Assembly: GCA_937958315.1 (NCBI GenBank)
Contig: CALFGH010000271.1
Coordinates: forward strand, 1 to 20,290
Direction: 5' to 3'
DNA: 20,290 nt
From: an uncultured Collinsella sp.
GTDB lineage: Bacteria; Actinomycetota; Coriobacteriia; Coriobacteriales; Coriobacteriaceae
Shown here: positions 7,260 through 15,451 of the stretch, one piece after another
Layout of the letters: each line of letters opens with the position of its first letter
Position numbering within the stretch: position 1 is the first letter of the stretch
Translations under genes and position numbers: made by a program
The notes under the pieces: generated by a model
The model's input: the letters and a program-made list of their open reading frames with translations, nothing else
Told to the model about the DNA's origin: nothing
The model's database searches: none

Positions 7260-8621
7260 ATGGATACTGTTCTGAGCGTTCTCTCCTCAGTCTTTTGGGG
7301 CCTTTTGATGCTATCCGTCCTCGTGTTTCTGCATGAGGGCGGCCACTTTTTGGCGGCCCGTGTGTGCGGCGTGCGCGTCACCGAGTTTTTCTTGGGCCTA
7401 CCGTGCCGCTTTGACATTCATCGTACGTCGCGTCGCATCGGTACCAAGTTTGGCGTGACACCGCTGCTGCTGGGTGGCTATGCCGCTATCTGCGGTATGG
7501 ACCCGACCGATGTCTCGTGCGCCGACCGTGTGCTTGCGGCGATCTATCGTCATGGTCGCGTTTCGGTTGCAGACCTTTCCGTCGAGCTGGAGCTGCCCGA
7601 GGAGGATGTTCTCGAGGCTTGTGCCTTGCTTTTGGGCTGGGGTTCCATTGCGCCTTGGTACGAGGAAGGGGAGAAGCCTTCACCCAGCTATTATCCGGTT
7701 AGGTACCAGACGCTGCCGCGCGACGCTGCAGGATATACCACCTTTGACGGCCGCATGTTCGATCGAGAGCATGCGACTGCCGAGGGCGATGTGTGGGAGC
7801 TGCCGGTCACTGCTTCGGAGTTCCTCGAGCAGGAGCGTTCGCATACCTATCTGGGCCAGGGTTTTCTCAAGCGTGCCTTTATGCTGCTCGCGGGCATTCT
7901 CGTCAATATCCTGACGGGCTTTTTGCTGCTTATGAGCATCTACTCTATCGCCGGCGTATCGGTGCCGGTCGATAGCAATGTGATCGGTCAGGTCGAAGAA
8001 GGCTCGATAGCCGCCAAGGCGGGCATCGAGGCCGGCGACACGATTCTTAGTGTCGATGGCGTGTCCTGCTCCAGCTGGATGGATGTGTATGATGCCATCG
8101 GCAAGGCTGCCGGTCAGGACGATATCGCCATTGAGTACCAGCGCGACGGTAAGAAACTTTCGACCTCGGTCGCGCTCAAGGAGGACGAGCGTTTGGGTGT
8201 TTATGCTTCTACGCAGGTGGTCCATTTGGACCCTATCACCTCGGCGCGCCTGTCGTTCTCCTATGTTCAGCAGACTGCTGAGGGCGTTATGCGTCTGCTG
8301 CAGCCGCAGCATACGATGGAGATACTCGATCAGTCCAGCTCGATTGTTGGCATCAGCGTCATGTCTTCTCAGGCGGCGGCAGCCGGCCCCGCGACCTTCT
8401 TGACATTTGCCGCGCTCATCTCGTTCTCGCTGGGCTTTATGAACCTGCTGCCCATTCCGCCGCTCGACGGGGGAAAGTTGGTTATCGAGATCATCCAAAA
8501 GGTCGCCGGTCGCGAGCTGCCGCTGAAGGTGCAGACGATCGTCAGCTATGTCGGCATCGTGCTCTTTGCGCTGCTGTTTGTCTATATGCTTCGTTCCGAC
8601 GTCCTTCGATTTATTTTGTAG
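7260..8621 (+). CDS. rseP: RseP-type site-2 protease (M50) with an inserted winged-helix-like segment
   Basis: Intramembrane zinc metalloprotease of 453 residues. The first membrane segment carries HEGGH at residues 25-29 (zinc ligands H25, H29; catalytic E26). The third ligand is D403 in NLLPIPPLDGGK, and a PDZ domain lies at about 238-305 (AAKAGIEAGDTILSVDG). Membrane segments are near 8-25, 206-230, 378-398 and 425-444. Between GGYAAICGM (72-80) and the second membrane segment about 115 extra residues are inserted, where most homologues have about 20-30. The insert begins with a helix-turn-helix-like stretch (about 86-132: DRVLAAIYRHGRVSVADLSV, then EEDVLEACALLL). I chose ATG 7260 because it places the membrane helix and HEXXH at the start; an upstream GTG lies inside dxr. 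The substrate is unknown; RseP homologues cleave anti-sigma factors or signal peptides. Confidence 0.9.
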   Translation: MDTVLSVLSSVFWGLLMLSVLVFLHEGGHFLAARVCGVRVTEFFLGLPCRFDIHRTSRRIGTKFGVTPLLLGGYAAICGMDPTDVSCADRVLAAIYRHGRVSVADLSVELELPEEDVLEACALLLGWGSIAPWYEEGEKPSPSYYPVRYQTLPRDAAGYTTFDGRMFDREHATAEGDVWELPVTASEFLEQERSHTYLGQGFLKRAFMLLAGILVNILTGFLLLMSIYSIAGVSVPVDSNVIGQVEEGSIAAKAGIEAGDTILSVDGVSCSSWMDVYDAIGKAAGQDDIAIEYQRDGKKLSTSVALKEDERLGVYASTQVVHLDPITSARLSFSYVQQTAEGVMRLLQPQHTMEILDQSSSIVGISVMSSQAAAAGPATFLTFAALISFSLGFMNLLPIPPLDGGKLVIEIIQKVAGRELPLKVQTIVSYVGIVLFALLFVYMLRSDVLRFIL

Positions 8622-8634
8622 GGGAGTGTTTGGA

Positions 8635-9717
8635 TTGTCTTTATCCCATCCTTTGCCGCGCGAGCTGACGCGCCCCGTGCATGTGGGCGGCGTTCAGATC
8701 GGTGGCGGCGCACCGGTGGTGGTCCAATCCATGACCTGCACCGATACCGCCGACGCGCAGGCAACGCTTGCACAAGTTCGTGCACTCGCCCAGGCGGGTT
8801 GTGATGTTGTGCGCGTGAGCGTGCCCACTGAGGCTGCGCTCGAGGGCTTTCGCACGATTTGTGCGGAGTCTCCGGTGCCGATCGTTGCCGATATCCACTT
8901 TAACCATAAACTCGCCATTGGCGCCGTGGAGGCCGGTGCCGCTAAGCTCCGCATCAATCCCGGCAACATTGGCGATTGGGCTAAGGTCGATGCCGTGATC
9001 GATGCCGCAGGCGCCGCTGGGTGCGCGATTCGCATTGGCGTGAACGCCGGCTCGCTTGAGCAGGATATCGCCGAGCGCGATGACCTTACGCAGCCCGAAA
9101 AGCTTGTGATGTCGAGCGAGCGTTTCGTCAAACATTTTGAGGATCGCGGCTTTACCAATATCGTGCTTTCCGCCAAGGCTCATAGCGTGTCCACGACGCT
9201 TGACACCTATCGTGCCCTGTCGCGCGAAATCCCCCATGTTCCGCTTCATTTGGGCGTGACTGAGGCCGGAACCAAGCTCCAGGGCACCATTAAGAGCTCT
9301 GTGGGCCTGGGAATTTTGCTTTCCGAGGGCATTGGCGACACCATGCGCGTCTCGCTCACGGCCGATCCGGTCGAGGAACCGCCGGTCGCCTGGGGTATTC
9401 TGCAGTCGCTCGGCCTTCGCCGCCGTGGTCCCGAGATCGTCTCGTGCCCCACGTGCGCTCGCTGCCAGGTTAACCTCATTCCTATCGCCGAGGAGGTCAC
9501 CGAGCGGCTTAAGAACTACTCCGCGCCGCTTTCGATTGCCGTGATGGGCTGTGCAGTCAATGGCCCCGGCGAGGCCTCTGACGCCGACTTGGGTGTTGCC
9601 TGCGGACGAGGTCAGGGCCTGCTCTTTTCGCACGGCCAGATCATTGGTAAAGTAGCTGAGGACCAAATTGTCGACGCGCTAATGGCCGAGGTCGACAAGC
9701 TTATTGAGGAGAAATAA
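8635..9717 (+). CDS. ispG: 4-hydroxy-3-methylbut-2-en-1-yl diphosphate synthase
   Basis: Penultimate MEP-pathway enzyme, a [4Fe-4S] protein converting methylerythritol cyclodiphosphate to HMBPP. It has 360 residues, the usual short bacterial form. The TIM-barrel start is seen in PVVVQSMTCTDTADAQ and VADIHFNHKLA. The cluster ligands are present: two cysteines in SCPTCARC, a third in VMGCAVNGPGEA and the conserved glutamate of the GPGE motif. I prefer TTG 8635, eight bases after GGGGAG (8621-8626). A GTG at 8626 overlaps that ribosome binding site, and longer starts lie within the protease gene. The proS ATG follows its stop without a gap. Confidence 0.95.
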   Translation: MSLSHPLPRELTRPVHVGGVQIGGGAPVVVQSMTCTDTADAQATLAQVRALAQAGCDVVRVSVPTEAALEGFRTICAESPVPIVADIHFNHKLAIGAVEAGAAKLRINPGNIGDWAKVDAVIDAAGAAGCAIRIGVNAGSLEQDIAERDDLTQPEKLVMSSERFVKHFEDRGFTNIVLSAKAHSVSTTLDTYRALSREIPHVPLHLGVTEAGTKLQGTIKSSVGLGILLSEGIGDTMRVSLTADPVEEPPVAWGILQSLGLRRRGPEIVSCPTCARCQVNLIPIAEEVTERLKNYSAPLSIAVMGCAVNGPGEASDADLGVACGRGQGLLFSHGQIIGKVAEDQIVDALMAEVDKLIEEK

Positions 9718-11439
9718 ATGACTCGAGCAATGTATATGTCTAAGCTTTATGCTCCGACGCTCAAAGAGGATCCGGCCGACGCCGAGCTTGCGAGCCATCG
9801 CCTGCTGCTTCGTGCCGGCATGATTCGCAAGGAGGCCGCCGGTCTCTATTCCTATCTGCCGCTTGCTTGGCGCTCGATTCGCAAGATCGAGAACATCGTG
9901 CGCGACGAGATGGACGCTGCCGGCGCCCAGGAGCTCATGATGCCCATCATGGTCGATGCCGAGCTGTGGCGCGAGTCCGGCCGTATCGATGCCTATGGCA
10001 AGGAGCTCGTGCGCTTTGATGACCGCCACGGACGCGAGTTCGTGCTTGGTCCCACGCACGAGGAGACCGTGACTGCTCTGGTGCGCAACGAGCTGCGTTC
10101 CTATAAGCAGCTGCCCGTCAACCTCTACCACATCCAGGATAAGTTCCGCGACGAGTTCCGTCCCCGCTTTGGCCTGATGCGCGGTCGCGAGTTCATCATG
10201 AAGGACGCCTACAGCTTCTCCGCCACGCAGGAGAGCCTGCAGGAAGAGTACGACAAGATGAAGCAGGCCTACGCTAACATCTGCGAGCGCTGCTACATCA
10301 AGGCCCTTCCCGTCGTTGCCGATTCCGGCGAGATCGGCGGCGACACCTCCGTCGAGTACATGGCGCTGGCCGACGCCGGCGAGGCCTCGCTGGTCTACTG
10401 CGACGACTGCGGCTTTGCTGCCGATGACGAGGCGGCAAGCACCAAGGTCGTCGTGACCGAGGGCCCCGGCGACGGTACGCTCACCAAGGTCGAGACCCCG
10501 GGCATGGGCACCATCGAGGCCGTCGCCAAGTTCTTCGGCTTCCCCGAGAACGGCACGCGCAAGTCCCTGGCTCTCATCGACGCCGAGGGTAAGCCGGTTG
10601 TGGCCATCGTTCCGGGCGATCATGAGCTCAACGACTGCAAGGCCGAGCACGTCTTTGGCAAGGGCTATCGCATGATGACCGACGAGGAGCTCCAGACCTA
10701 CGGGCTGCATAAGGGCTTTATCGGACCGGTTAACCTGCCCGAGGGCATTCGTCTTGTCTGCGATGAGAGCCTGCGCGAGTCCAAGCAGTGGGCCTGCGGT
10801 GCCAACGAGGTCGACTATCACTTTACCGGCGCCTGCCCCGAGCGCGACTTTACCGTCGACGAGTGGGCCGATCTGGTCACCGTCGTTGCCGGCGACCCCT
10901 GCCCGCACTGCGGCAAGCCGCTCTCTGCTGCTCGCGGTATCGAGGTCTCCCAGGTCTTCCAGCTGGGCACCAAGTATTCCGAGGCCATGGGTGCCACCTT
11001 TATGGACGAGGACGGCAAGGAGAAGCCGCTCATCATGGGTTGCTACGGTGTGGGCGTGTCCCGCTCGCTCGCTGCCGTCGTGGAGCAGCACAACGACGAG
11101 CACGGTATCGTCTGGCCGGTCTCCGTTGCCCCGTACGAGGTCGCGGTGATTCCGCTCGACCCCAAGAAGGAGGAGTGCGCTACCGTTTGCGACCAAATCG
11201 TTGAGGCTCTGTGCGCCGAGGGTATCGAGGTTGTCGTCGATGACCGTGACGAGCGTCCCGGCTTTAAGTTTGCCGACAACGACCTTATGGGCTTCCCGTA
11301 TCAGGTGATTCTGGGCAAGCGCGGTCTTAAGAATGGCACCGTTGAGCTCAAGGACCGTGCTACGGGCGAGCGCGAGGACGTGGCGATCGATGAGGTCGTC
11401 GCCAAGGTTGCCGAGCTTGTGAAGGCAGCACGCCGTTAA
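9718..11439 (+). CDS. proS: Prolyl-tRNA synthetase, bacterial type
   Basis: Class II synthetase charging tRNA-Pro. It has 573 residues, the size of the bacterial form with an internal editing (INS) domain. Motif 2 and the ATP site are seen in LGPTHEETVTAL (about 110-121) with FRDEFRPRFGLMRGREFIMK; motif 3 is near 441-456 (GCYGVGVSRSLAAVVE). The region from about 220 to 400 fits the YbaK-like editing domain, which hydrolyses Ala-tRNA-Pro. The last 100 residues form the anticodon-binding domain. ATG 9718 abuts the ispG stop, with GAGGAG just before it; ATGs at 9730 and 9736 are possible. It is the last gene of the run. Confidence 0.97.
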   Translation: MTRAMYMSKLYAPTLKEDPADAELASHRLLLRAGMIRKEAAGLYSYLPLAWRSIRKIENIVRDEMDAAGAQELMMPIMVDAELWRESGRIDAYGKELVRFDDRHGREFVLGPTHEETVTALVRNELRSYKQLPVNLYHIQDKFRDEFRPRFGLMRGREFIMKDAYSFSATQESLQEEYDKMKQAYANICERCYIKALPVVADSGEIGGDTSVEYMALADAGEASLVYCDDCGFAADDEAASTKVVVTEGPGDGTLTKVETPGMGTIEAVAKFFGFPENGTRKSLALIDAEGKPVVAIVPGDHELNDCKAEHVFGKGYRMMTDEELQTYGLHKGFIGPVNLPEGIRLVCDESLRESKQWACGANEVDYHFTGACPERDFTVDEWADLVTVVAGDPCPHCGKPLSAARGIEVSQVFQLGTKYSEAMGATFMDEDGKEKPLIMGCYGVGVSRSLAAVVEQHNDEHGIVWPVSVAPYEVAVIPLDPKKEECATVCDQIVEALCAEGIEVVVDDRDERPGFKFADNDLMGFPYQVILGKRGLKNGTVELKDRATGEREDVAIDEVVAKVAELVKAARR

Positions 11440-11472
11440 TCGACATTTCTGCTAGTAGATGTAATTGCAGGC

Positions 11473-11517
11473 CTGCTCCGCATCTCTCTTAGGATGAGAT
11501 GCGGAGCAGTCTTTTTT
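11473..11517 (+). terminator. Intrinsic terminator after proS
   Basis: A perfect 14-base stem, CTGCTCCGCATCTC (11473-11486) with GAGATGCGGAGCAG (11496-11509), a nine-base loop, then TCTTTTTT. It closes the pyrH-proS run. Confidence 0.95.
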
Positions 11518-11541
11518 GTTGCGTGAATAAGCTCGACGGGT

Positions 11542-11585
11542 AAAGGAAAACCCCACAGCCCAAATGAGCTGCGGGGTTTTCCTTT
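11542..11585. terminator. Bidirectional terminator between proS and the phosphotransferase gene
   Basis: AAAGGAAAACCCC (11542-11554) pairs with GGGGTTTTCCTTT (11573-11585), continuing inward with CAGC/GCTG after one mismatch. A-rich and T-rich arms on both sides let it work in either direction. For the minus strand it is the natural end of the phosphotransferase transcript, and it gives a backup for proS. Confidence 0.88.
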
Positions 11586-11617
11586 GTGCCTCCGATGCGA
11601 AATAAATCGCTCAGATA

Positions 11618-12382
11618 TTACTGATAATCGACGACGTCGATCCAGTTCTTAAGGAACTCATCGTTCACGTTGCGCTTACGAGCGAGCTCGGAAGCGGCGA
11701 CGATGCTCGTCCACTGACGCACGACCTGCATGGGCATGTCGGCGCGGTCGCAGTAGAGCTCCAGGTAGGCCTCAGCCTGGTCCTTGCTGTTGAGGGCAAA
11801 GAGCAGGTAGGTGGTGGCAACGTCGGCAGCAGGGGAGCCCTGGGTGGCATGTGCCCAGTCGCAGACGTACAGCTGGCCGTCGTCTCCGACGATGACGTTG
11901 GAGGGGTTGAAGTCGCCGTGGCAGACCTTGAACTCCTTGGTCATGCCGTCCAGACGCTCCTGAAGGTTGTAGCGCGTGGTGGCATTGAGCTGATCGAGGC
12001 TGTCGATCATGCGGGCGAACTTATCGCGCTGACGGTTGAGCAGCGGGGAGGTGTAGCCGTGGATCTCGATCTGGAGGTCGACGAACATCTCGAGGTACTC
12101 ACCAAAGCGCTGGGGCTCGGCAGTCATCTTCTCGGCAAGGGTGGTGCCCGGAACCTTCTCGGTCACGAGAGCCCAGCCGTTGGCGTTCTCGAGCTGGGAA
12201 ACCTCGAGAGCCTTGGGGCTGCGGATGCCGCACTCATTGATGCGGGCAAGATTCAAAGCCTCGTTGAACACGTCGGAGACGGGCTTGGTCTCGTTAAAGA
12301 CCTTGACGATCTTGTCGCCCAGGTCGTAAACGACCTTGTTGCCGCGACGGACGAGCTCGGTCTTGGAATCGGGGAGCAGCAT
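11618..12382 (-). CDS. Phosphotransferase of the aminoglycoside phosphotransferase / choline kinase fold
   Basis: A 254-residue protein with the kinase-like APH fold. The catalytic loop is at 155-162 (HGDFNPSN: catalytic D157, metal ligand N162) and the second metal aspartate is D175 in VCDWAHAT. The N-terminal lobe has the hydrophobic GNKVVYDLGDKIVKVF strands with a candidate ATP-binding lysine, and an acidic VTEKVPGTTLAEKM hinge. No membrane segment or signal peptide is visible. The substrate is unknown; relatives phosphorylate antibiotics, choline, homoserine or sugars, and chromosomal members like this are usually not resistance genes. The ATG has GAAAGG upstream. It lies 88 bases downstream of adhE on the same strand with no clear promoter of its own, so they may be co-transcribed. 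Confidence 0.85.
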   Translation of the reverse strand: MLLPDSKTELVRRGNKVVYDLGDKIVKVFNETKPVSDVFNEALNLARINECGIRSPKALEVSQLENANGWALVTEKVPGTTLAEKMTAEPQRFGEYLEMFVDLQIEIHGYTSPLLNRQRDKFARMIDSLDQLNATTRYNLQERLDGMTKEFKVCHGDFNPSNVIVGDDGQLYVCDWAHATQGSPAADVATTYLLFALNSKDQAEAYLELYCDRADMPMQVVRQWTSIVAASELARKRNVNDEFLKNWIDVVDYQ

Positions 12383-12415
12383 GATTGCATCCTTTCAACG
12401 ATGCGATAGAAGCAA

Positions 12416-12451
12416 CGGCGGGGGCGTGCGTACCCCCGTGCACCCCCGCCG
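12416..12451 (-). other. GC-rich hairpin between adhE and the phosphotransferase gene
   Basis: CGGCGGGGG (12416-12424) pairs with CCCCCGCCG (12443-12451), a nine-base perfect stem. No T-tract follows on the minus strand, so it is not a standard terminator. It could stabilise the 3' end of the adhE message, or reduce read-through into the phosphotransferase gene. Confidence 0.4.
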
Positions 12452-12470
12452 CAAATAACCGTGCTAAAAA

Positions 12471-15119
12471 CTAGCAGACGGCGTAGTCCTGGGGCTCGCG
12501 GCCGTAGTAGGCGTCCAGGTAGAGCTCCTTGATCTCGCTCATGAGCGGGTAGCGCGGGTTAGCGCCGGTGCACTGGTCGTTGAATGCCTGCTCGGTCATC
12601 TCGTCGAGGGTGTCGAGGAAGTACTGCTCGTCAACACCGTAGTCGGCGATGGTCTTCTTGACACCGATGAAGTCCTTGAGCTCCTCGAGCTTCGTGATGA
12701 AGTTCTCGAAGACCTCCTTGTCGTCCTTGCCCTCGATGCCGCAGTACTTGGCCATCTCGGCGTAGTTGTGCAGCGCGTTGGGGTAAGGATACTGGGAGAA
12801 GGTACCCATCTTGACGGGAGCCTCGGCGGCGTTGTAGCGCATAACGCGGGTCAGGATGACGGCGTTTGCGAGGCCGTGGGGCAGGTGATGGAAAGCGCCG
12901 AGCTTGTGGGCCATGGAGTGGTTGAGGCCCAGGAAGGCGTTGGCGAAGGCCATACCGGCCATGCAGGAGGCGTTGTGCATCTCCTCGCGGGCATGCGGGT
13001 CCTTGGCACCGTTCGTGAAGCTGGAGGGCAGGTTCTCGAAGACGAGCTTAGCAGCGCGCTCGGAGAGGCCCTTAGTGTAGTCGGAAGCCATGATGGAGAC
13101 GTAGGACTCGATGGCGTGGGTCATGACATCGATGCCGGAGGCAGCGGTCAGGCCGCGCGGGGCGGTCATACAGTTGTCGGCGTCGACGATAGCCATGTTG
13201 GGGAGCAGCGCGTAGTCGGCGAGCGGCCACTTGATGCCGGTCTCCTTGTCGGTGATGATGGCGAACGGCGTGCACTCGGAGCCGGTACCCGAAGAGGTCG
13301 GGACGGCGACGAAGTAGGCCTTCTTGCCCATCTCGGGGAAGGTGAAGATACGCTTGCGGATGTCCATGAAGTCCATGGCCATGTCCTCAAACTTGCACTC
13401 GGGGTGCTCGTACATCATCCACATGATCTTGCCGGCGTCCATAGCGGAGCCACCGCCGACGGCGATGATGACGTCCGGCTCAAAGAGGGCCATCTGCTTG
13501 GCGCCGCGACGTGCGCACTGCAGCGACGGATCGGGCTCGACGTCATAGAAGCAGTCGTGGGCGATGCCCATCTCGTCGAGCTTGGCCTCGATGGCGCGGG
13601 TGTTGCCATTCTTGAAGAGGAACTGGTCGGTGACGATGAAGGCGCGCTTCTTGCCCATGACGGTACCGAGCTCGTCGAGGGCGACGGGCGTGGAACCCTT
13701 CTTGAAGTAGACCTTCTCGGGAGCGCGGAACCACAGCATGTTCTCACGGCGCTCGGCCACAGTCTTAACGTTGATCAAGTGCTTCACCCCAACGTTCTCG
13801 GAGACGGAGTTGCCGCCCCAGGAGCCGCAGCCCAGGGTCAGAGACGGCTTCATGCCAAAGTTGTACAGGTCACCGATGCCGCCGTGCGAGGACGGGGTGT
13901 TGATGACGATACGGCAGGCCTTCATGACGTGCTCGAACAGGCTGATCTTCTCGGCCTGGGCGGGGTGCACGTACAGAGAGGCGGTGTGGCCCGGGCCACC
14001 GGCGAGCACCAGGTGCTCGGCCTTGTCGACGGCCTCCTGGAAGTCCTTGGCGTGGTACATGGCCAGGACCGGGGAGAGCTTCTCGTGGGAGAACTCCTCC
14101 TTGGCGGGGTCGGTGGAGGTGACCTCGGCGATCAGGATCTTGGTCTTGGCGGGAACCTCGATGCCGGCGAGCTCGGCGATCTTGGCGGCAGCCATGCCGG
14201 GGATGCGGTGATCGAGGGCGCCGTTCTTGAACATGGCAGCACGCAGGGCCTCCATCTCGGCACCCTGCTTGACGAAGTAGCAACCGCGCTTCTGGAACTC
14301 GGCCTTGACCTGGTCATAGATGGTGTCGATGACGGTCACGGACTGCTCGGAAGCGCAGATCATGCCGTTGTCGAAGGTCTTGGAGTGGATGATGGAGTTG
14401 ACGGCGAGCAGCACGTCGGCGGTGTCGTCGATGACGACCGGGGTGTTACCGGCGCCAACGCCCAGGGCAGGCTTGCCCGAGGAGTAAGCGGCCTTGACCA
14501 TGCCCGGGCCACCGGTGGCGAGGATGATGTCGACGTCGCGCATGACCATGTTGGTCAGCTCGATGGAGGGGACATCGACCCAGCCGATGATGCCCTCGGG
14601 GGCGCCGGCCTTGACGGCGGCGTCAAGCACGAGCTTGGCGGCGGCGATGGTGCACTTGGCGGCAGCCGGGTGCGGAGAGATGATGATGGCGTTGCGGGTC
14701 TTCAGGCTGATCAGCGTCTTGAAGATCGCGGTGGAGGTGGGGTTGGTCGTCGGGATGACGGCGCCCACGATGCCGATGGGCTCGGCGATCTTGGTGATGC
14801 CGTAAGCCTCGTCGCGCTCCAGGACACCACAGGTCTTGGTGTTCTTGTAAGCGTTGTAGATGTACTCTGCGGCGTAGTGGTTCTTGATGACCTTGTCCTC
14901 AAGAACGCCGCGGCCGGTCTCCTCGATGGCCATCTTCGCCAACGGGATACGAGCCTTGTTGGCGGCCATGGCGGCCTCATAGAAGATCTTGTCGACCTGC
15001 TCCTGCGTGTACGTAGCAAAAAGCGCCTGGGCCTCTCGCATCTGAGCGAGCTTAGCCTCAAGCGCCTCTACGTTGTCCACAATTGCGGGAGTAGTGTTTT
15101 CCGGTGACTTTTTCACCAT
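12471..15119 (-). CDS. adhE: Bifunctional acetaldehyde-CoA / alcohol dehydrogenase
   Basis: Converts acetyl-CoA to acetaldehyde and then ethanol, reoxidising two NADH during fermentation; the protein family assembles into helical spirosomes. It has 882 residues, full length. The N-terminal aldehyde dehydrogenase half has catalytic C255 (GMICASEQ) and the cofactor region GVGAGNTPVVID. The linker is near 450-470. The C-terminal iron-dependent alcohol dehydrogenase half has GGGSAMDAGK and the Fe ligands D664 and H668 (DVMTHAIES), H734 (NHSMAH) and H748 (HLPHG), spaced as in E. coli AdhE. ATG 15119 is preceded by AAGGAG on the minus strand. It indicates ethanol-forming anaerobic metabolism. The long opposite-strand reading frame across it is a shadow. 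Confidence 0.97.
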   Translation of the reverse strand: MVKKSPENTTPAIVDNVEALEAKLAQMREAQALFATYTQEQVDKIFYEAAMAANKARIPLAKMAIEETGRGVLEDKVIKNHYAAEYIYNAYKNTKTCGVLERDEAYGITKIAEPIGIVGAVIPTTNPTSTAIFKTLISLKTRNAIIISPHPAAAKCTIAAAKLVLDAAVKAGAPEGIIGWVDVPSIELTNMVMRDVDIILATGGPGMVKAAYSSGKPALGVGAGNTPVVIDDTADVLLAVNSIIHSKTFDNGMICASEQSVTVIDTIYDQVKAEFQKRGCYFVKQGAEMEALRAAMFKNGALDHRIPGMAAAKIAELAGIEVPAKTKILIAEVTSTDPAKEEFSHEKLSPVLAMYHAKDFQEAVDKAEHLVLAGGPGHTASLYVHPAQAEKISLFEHVMKACRIVINTPSSHGGIGDLYNFGMKPSLTLGCGSWGGNSVSENVGVKHLINVKTVAERRENMLWFRAPEKVYFKKGSTPVALDELGTVMGKKRAFIVTDQFLFKNGNTRAIEAKLDEMGIAHDCFYDVEPDPSLQCARRGAKQMALFEPDVIIAVGGGSAMDAGKIMWMMYEHPECKFEDMAMDFMDIRKRIFTFPEMGKKAYFVAVPTSSGTGSECTPFAIITDKETGIKWPLADYALLPNMAIVDADNCMTAPRGLTAASGIDVMTHAIESYVSIMASDYTKGLSERAAKLVFENLPSSFTNGAKDPHAREEMHNASCMAGMAFANAFLGLNHSMAHKLGAFHHLPHGLANAVILTRVMRYNAAEAPVKMGTFSQYPYPNALHNYAEMAKYCGIEGKDDKEVFENFITKLEELKDFIGVKKTIADYGVDEQYFLDTLDEMTEQAFNDQCTGANPRYPLMSEIKELYLDAYYGREPQDYAVC

Positions 15120-15159
15120 TTGTGTCTCCTTGCGATCGGAGATTTACCCTACGCCTTGC

Positions 15160-15168
15160 ATGATAGCA
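15160..15168 (-). promoter_or_regulatory. Extended -10 promoter of adhE
   Basis: Read on the minus strand the segment is TGCTATCAT, identical to the extended -10 of rpsB. No good -35 box is visible at 16-18 bases. Start of transcription would be near 15153, giving a leader of about 33 bases. Confidence 0.55.
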
Positions 15169-15211
15169 AGAAATTATTCGGCGAACGGTCAGATTCCTCT
15201 AAAAGGCACAC

Positions 15212-15241
15212 TAAAACGCTTCAATAAACTGAAGCGTTTTA
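15212..15241. promoter_or_regulatory. Perfect inverted repeat upstream of the adhE promoter
   Basis: TAAAACGCTTCA (15212-15223) and TGAAGCGTTTTA (15230-15241) form a perfect 12-base dyad with a six-base AT-rich centre. It lies about 50-80 bases upstream of the adhE -10 element, a position typical of a regulator binding site. The half-site does not match Rex (TTGTGAA) or a good catabolite-repression site. Because the arms end in A4 and T4 it might instead be a weak bidirectional terminator, although no convergent gene needs one here. Confidence 0.5.
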
Positions 15242-15272
15242 ACTAAAACTATCCACTTGCTGCATCGCACCG

Positions 15273-15323
15273 CTCATTGGGGACAGACTTACATGAGTGC
15301 TTTCACTCATTTGGGACAGACAT
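15273..15323. repeat. REP-like hairpin element, left copy (inverted partner at 16270-16320)
   Basis: A 51-base element consisting of CTCATTGGGGACAGAC, a hairpin ATGAGTG-CTTT-CACTCAT (15293-15310), and an overlapping second copy of the first motif (CTCATTTGGGACAGAC from 15306; period 33). It matches the reverse complement of 16270-16320 at 48 of 51 positions. A small foldback beside a RAYT gene is the typical layout of a REP element and its transposase. Confidence 0.85.
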
Positions 15324-15358
15324 CGATTTGCCATTTTGCCGTTCTGGGCCTGTTATTG

Positions 15359-15369
15359 CCGCTCATTGG
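15359..15369 (+). repeat. Truncated copy of the repeat core
   Basis: CCGCTCATTGG is repeated exactly from 15270-15280, then diverges into TATAAATAGG. The TATAAA at 15371-15376 may serve as a -10 box for the transposase gene, although no convincing -35 box is present. Confidence 0.45.
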
Positions 15370-15451
15370 ATATAAATAGGTTACAGGCTCAGCATTTCGC
15401 GTTGCGTCTCTCCTTTTAGGTGTTGCCTGTACAGTTTTGAAAGGAGAGGCT

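Noticed and set aside
9679..11196. A 505-residue minus-strand open frame across proS
   Set aside because: Shadow of proS with no recognisable motif or ribosome binding site.
11618..12382. Antibiotic resistance gene
   Set aside because: It has the APH fold, but no sequence feature points to a known aminoglycoside or macrolide kinase, and the context is plain chromosomal.
11849..12409. A 186-residue + strand open frame opposite the phosphotransferase gene
   Set aside because: No start signal or domain; the minus-strand product has the complete HGDFNPSN catalytic loop and second metal aspartate.
12768..15107. A 779-residue + strand open frame opposite adhE
   Set aside because: Composition is a shadow of the real gene (runs of G, L, V, D and H with no domain), a common result of biased codons in high-GC genes. 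AdhE on the other strand has complete catalytic motifs.
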